The notes under the pieces: generated by a model | The model's input: the letters and a program-made list of their open reading frames with translations, nothing else | Told to the model about the DNA's origin: nothing | Databases searched by the model: none | Position numbers and translations under genes: made by a program | Shown: positions 14,118 to 14,408 of the stretch, piece after piece | Layout of the letters: each line of letters starts with the position of its first letter | How positions within the stretch are numbered: position 1 is the stretch's first letter | From: Candidatus Zipacnadia bacterium | GTDB lineage: Bacteria; Armatimonadota; Zipacnadia; Zipacnadales; Zipacnadaceae | Direction: 5' to 3' | DNA: 14,408 bases | NCBI GenBank assembly: GCA_029821455.1 | Contig: JALGTI010000044.1 | Span: 1 to 14,408 of the forward strand

Positions 14118-14407
14118 AATGCCGGCCCCCCTAACAGCAGGCTACGTGCGCAGGCCAGGAGCAGAGCGGCGCTGATATACACAAAGGGCCAGCCGCGCAC
14201 CCCTGGGGCACCACAGCAGCCCAAGATCGCCACCACCAGCACTGTGTGCTGCACGACGTTATAGCTCAGAATCCCGGCCATGGACCCCATTTCGTAGAAG
14301 CGTCCTAGCACGATGCTTATCGCCATCCCCAGCCCAATTAGCAAGACGGCAACCACCACGGCTGCACGCCGAACCGGAGCCGGCGCGACCTGCCTCTCAC
14401 CTCCGGT
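14114..14407 (-). CDS. Membrane protein, C-terminal part (5' end beyond window)
   Basis: The frame is open to the right edge (97 residues visible, first full codon at 14407). It ends in a stop that overlaps the GTG of the next gene. Three hydrophobic stretches appear: one after an Arg-Arg pair (AAVVVAVLLIGLGMAISIVLG), one around VVQHTVLVVAILGCCGA (each under 25 residues), and one after WPFVYISAALLLACARSLLL. A GTG at 14359 could be a start, but the frame continues upstream past it and no good ribosome site sits there, so a longer protein is more likely. No family is recognised. The 4-bp coupling with the ligase/polymerase-like gene suggests a shared role in envelope glycan assembly. Confidence 0.7.
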   Translation of the reverse strand, partial: TGGERQVAPAPVRRAAVVVAVLLIGLGMAISIVLGRFYEMGSMAGILSYNVVQHTVLVVAILGCCGAPGVRGWPFVYISAALLLACARSLLLGGPAL

Positions 14408-14408
14408 C

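Noticed and set aside
1..14408. tRNA, rRNA, CRISPR array or insertion sequence
   Set aside because: No cloverleaf-like stretch, regularly spaced direct repeats, transposase-like frame or IS ends were seen by eye.

Overview
The window looks like a chromosomal segment of a moderately GC-rich bacterium with an exported-protein repertoire. A Val/BCAA-type T-box with an intrinsic terminator, a sigma70-like promoter and Shine-Dalgarno sites all fit Bacteria. T-box control of ilv genes is typical of Firmicutes, Actinobacteria, Chloroflexi and related lineages. The large secreted lectin-like proteins and the nested-palindrome intergenic repeat resemble what is found in less-studied environmental phyla, but no marker here fixes the taxon.

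Layout. At the left edge the C-terminal 253 residues of phosphoglucosamine mutase (glmM) run on the + strand. Everything else is on the - strand. glmM and ilvB converge on a 111-bp gap filled largely by a nested palindromic repeat (780-858). ilvB (acetolactate synthase large subunit) lies behind ilvD (dihydroxy-acid dehydratase). The pair is expressed from a promoter at 4625-4653 through a roughly 330-nt leader that carries a complete T-box: stem I specifier loop with a GTC (Val) codon, UGGU bulge, antiterminator and terminator. The -35 of this promoter lies inside the 3' end of the next gene upstream.

Further upstream on the - strand (4636-14408) is a run of envelope and secreted genes. In order of transcription these are a membrane protein running off the window, an O-antigen ligase/polymerase-like multi-spanning protein overlapping it by 4 bp, a small secreted CBM6/35-like beta-sandwich protein, a 699-aa secreted protein built from tandem LamG/DUF1080-like domains, a 1412-aa secreted protein (TPRs, a concanavalin-like domain, then three copies of a carbohydrate-binding-like module with Ig-like linkers), and a 346-aa secreted protein of unknown function with a C-x4-C-x2-C motif. 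None of the secreted proteins shows a catalytic domain that I recognise. The order suggests surface glycan assembly or ligation coupled to exported glycan-binding proteins, but that link is inference.

The most solid regulatory result is the valine-type T-box in front of ilvDB. It also shows that the long N-terminal extension of the ilvD reading frame is an artefact. The most open question is the job of the polymerase plus secreted lectin-like gene set.
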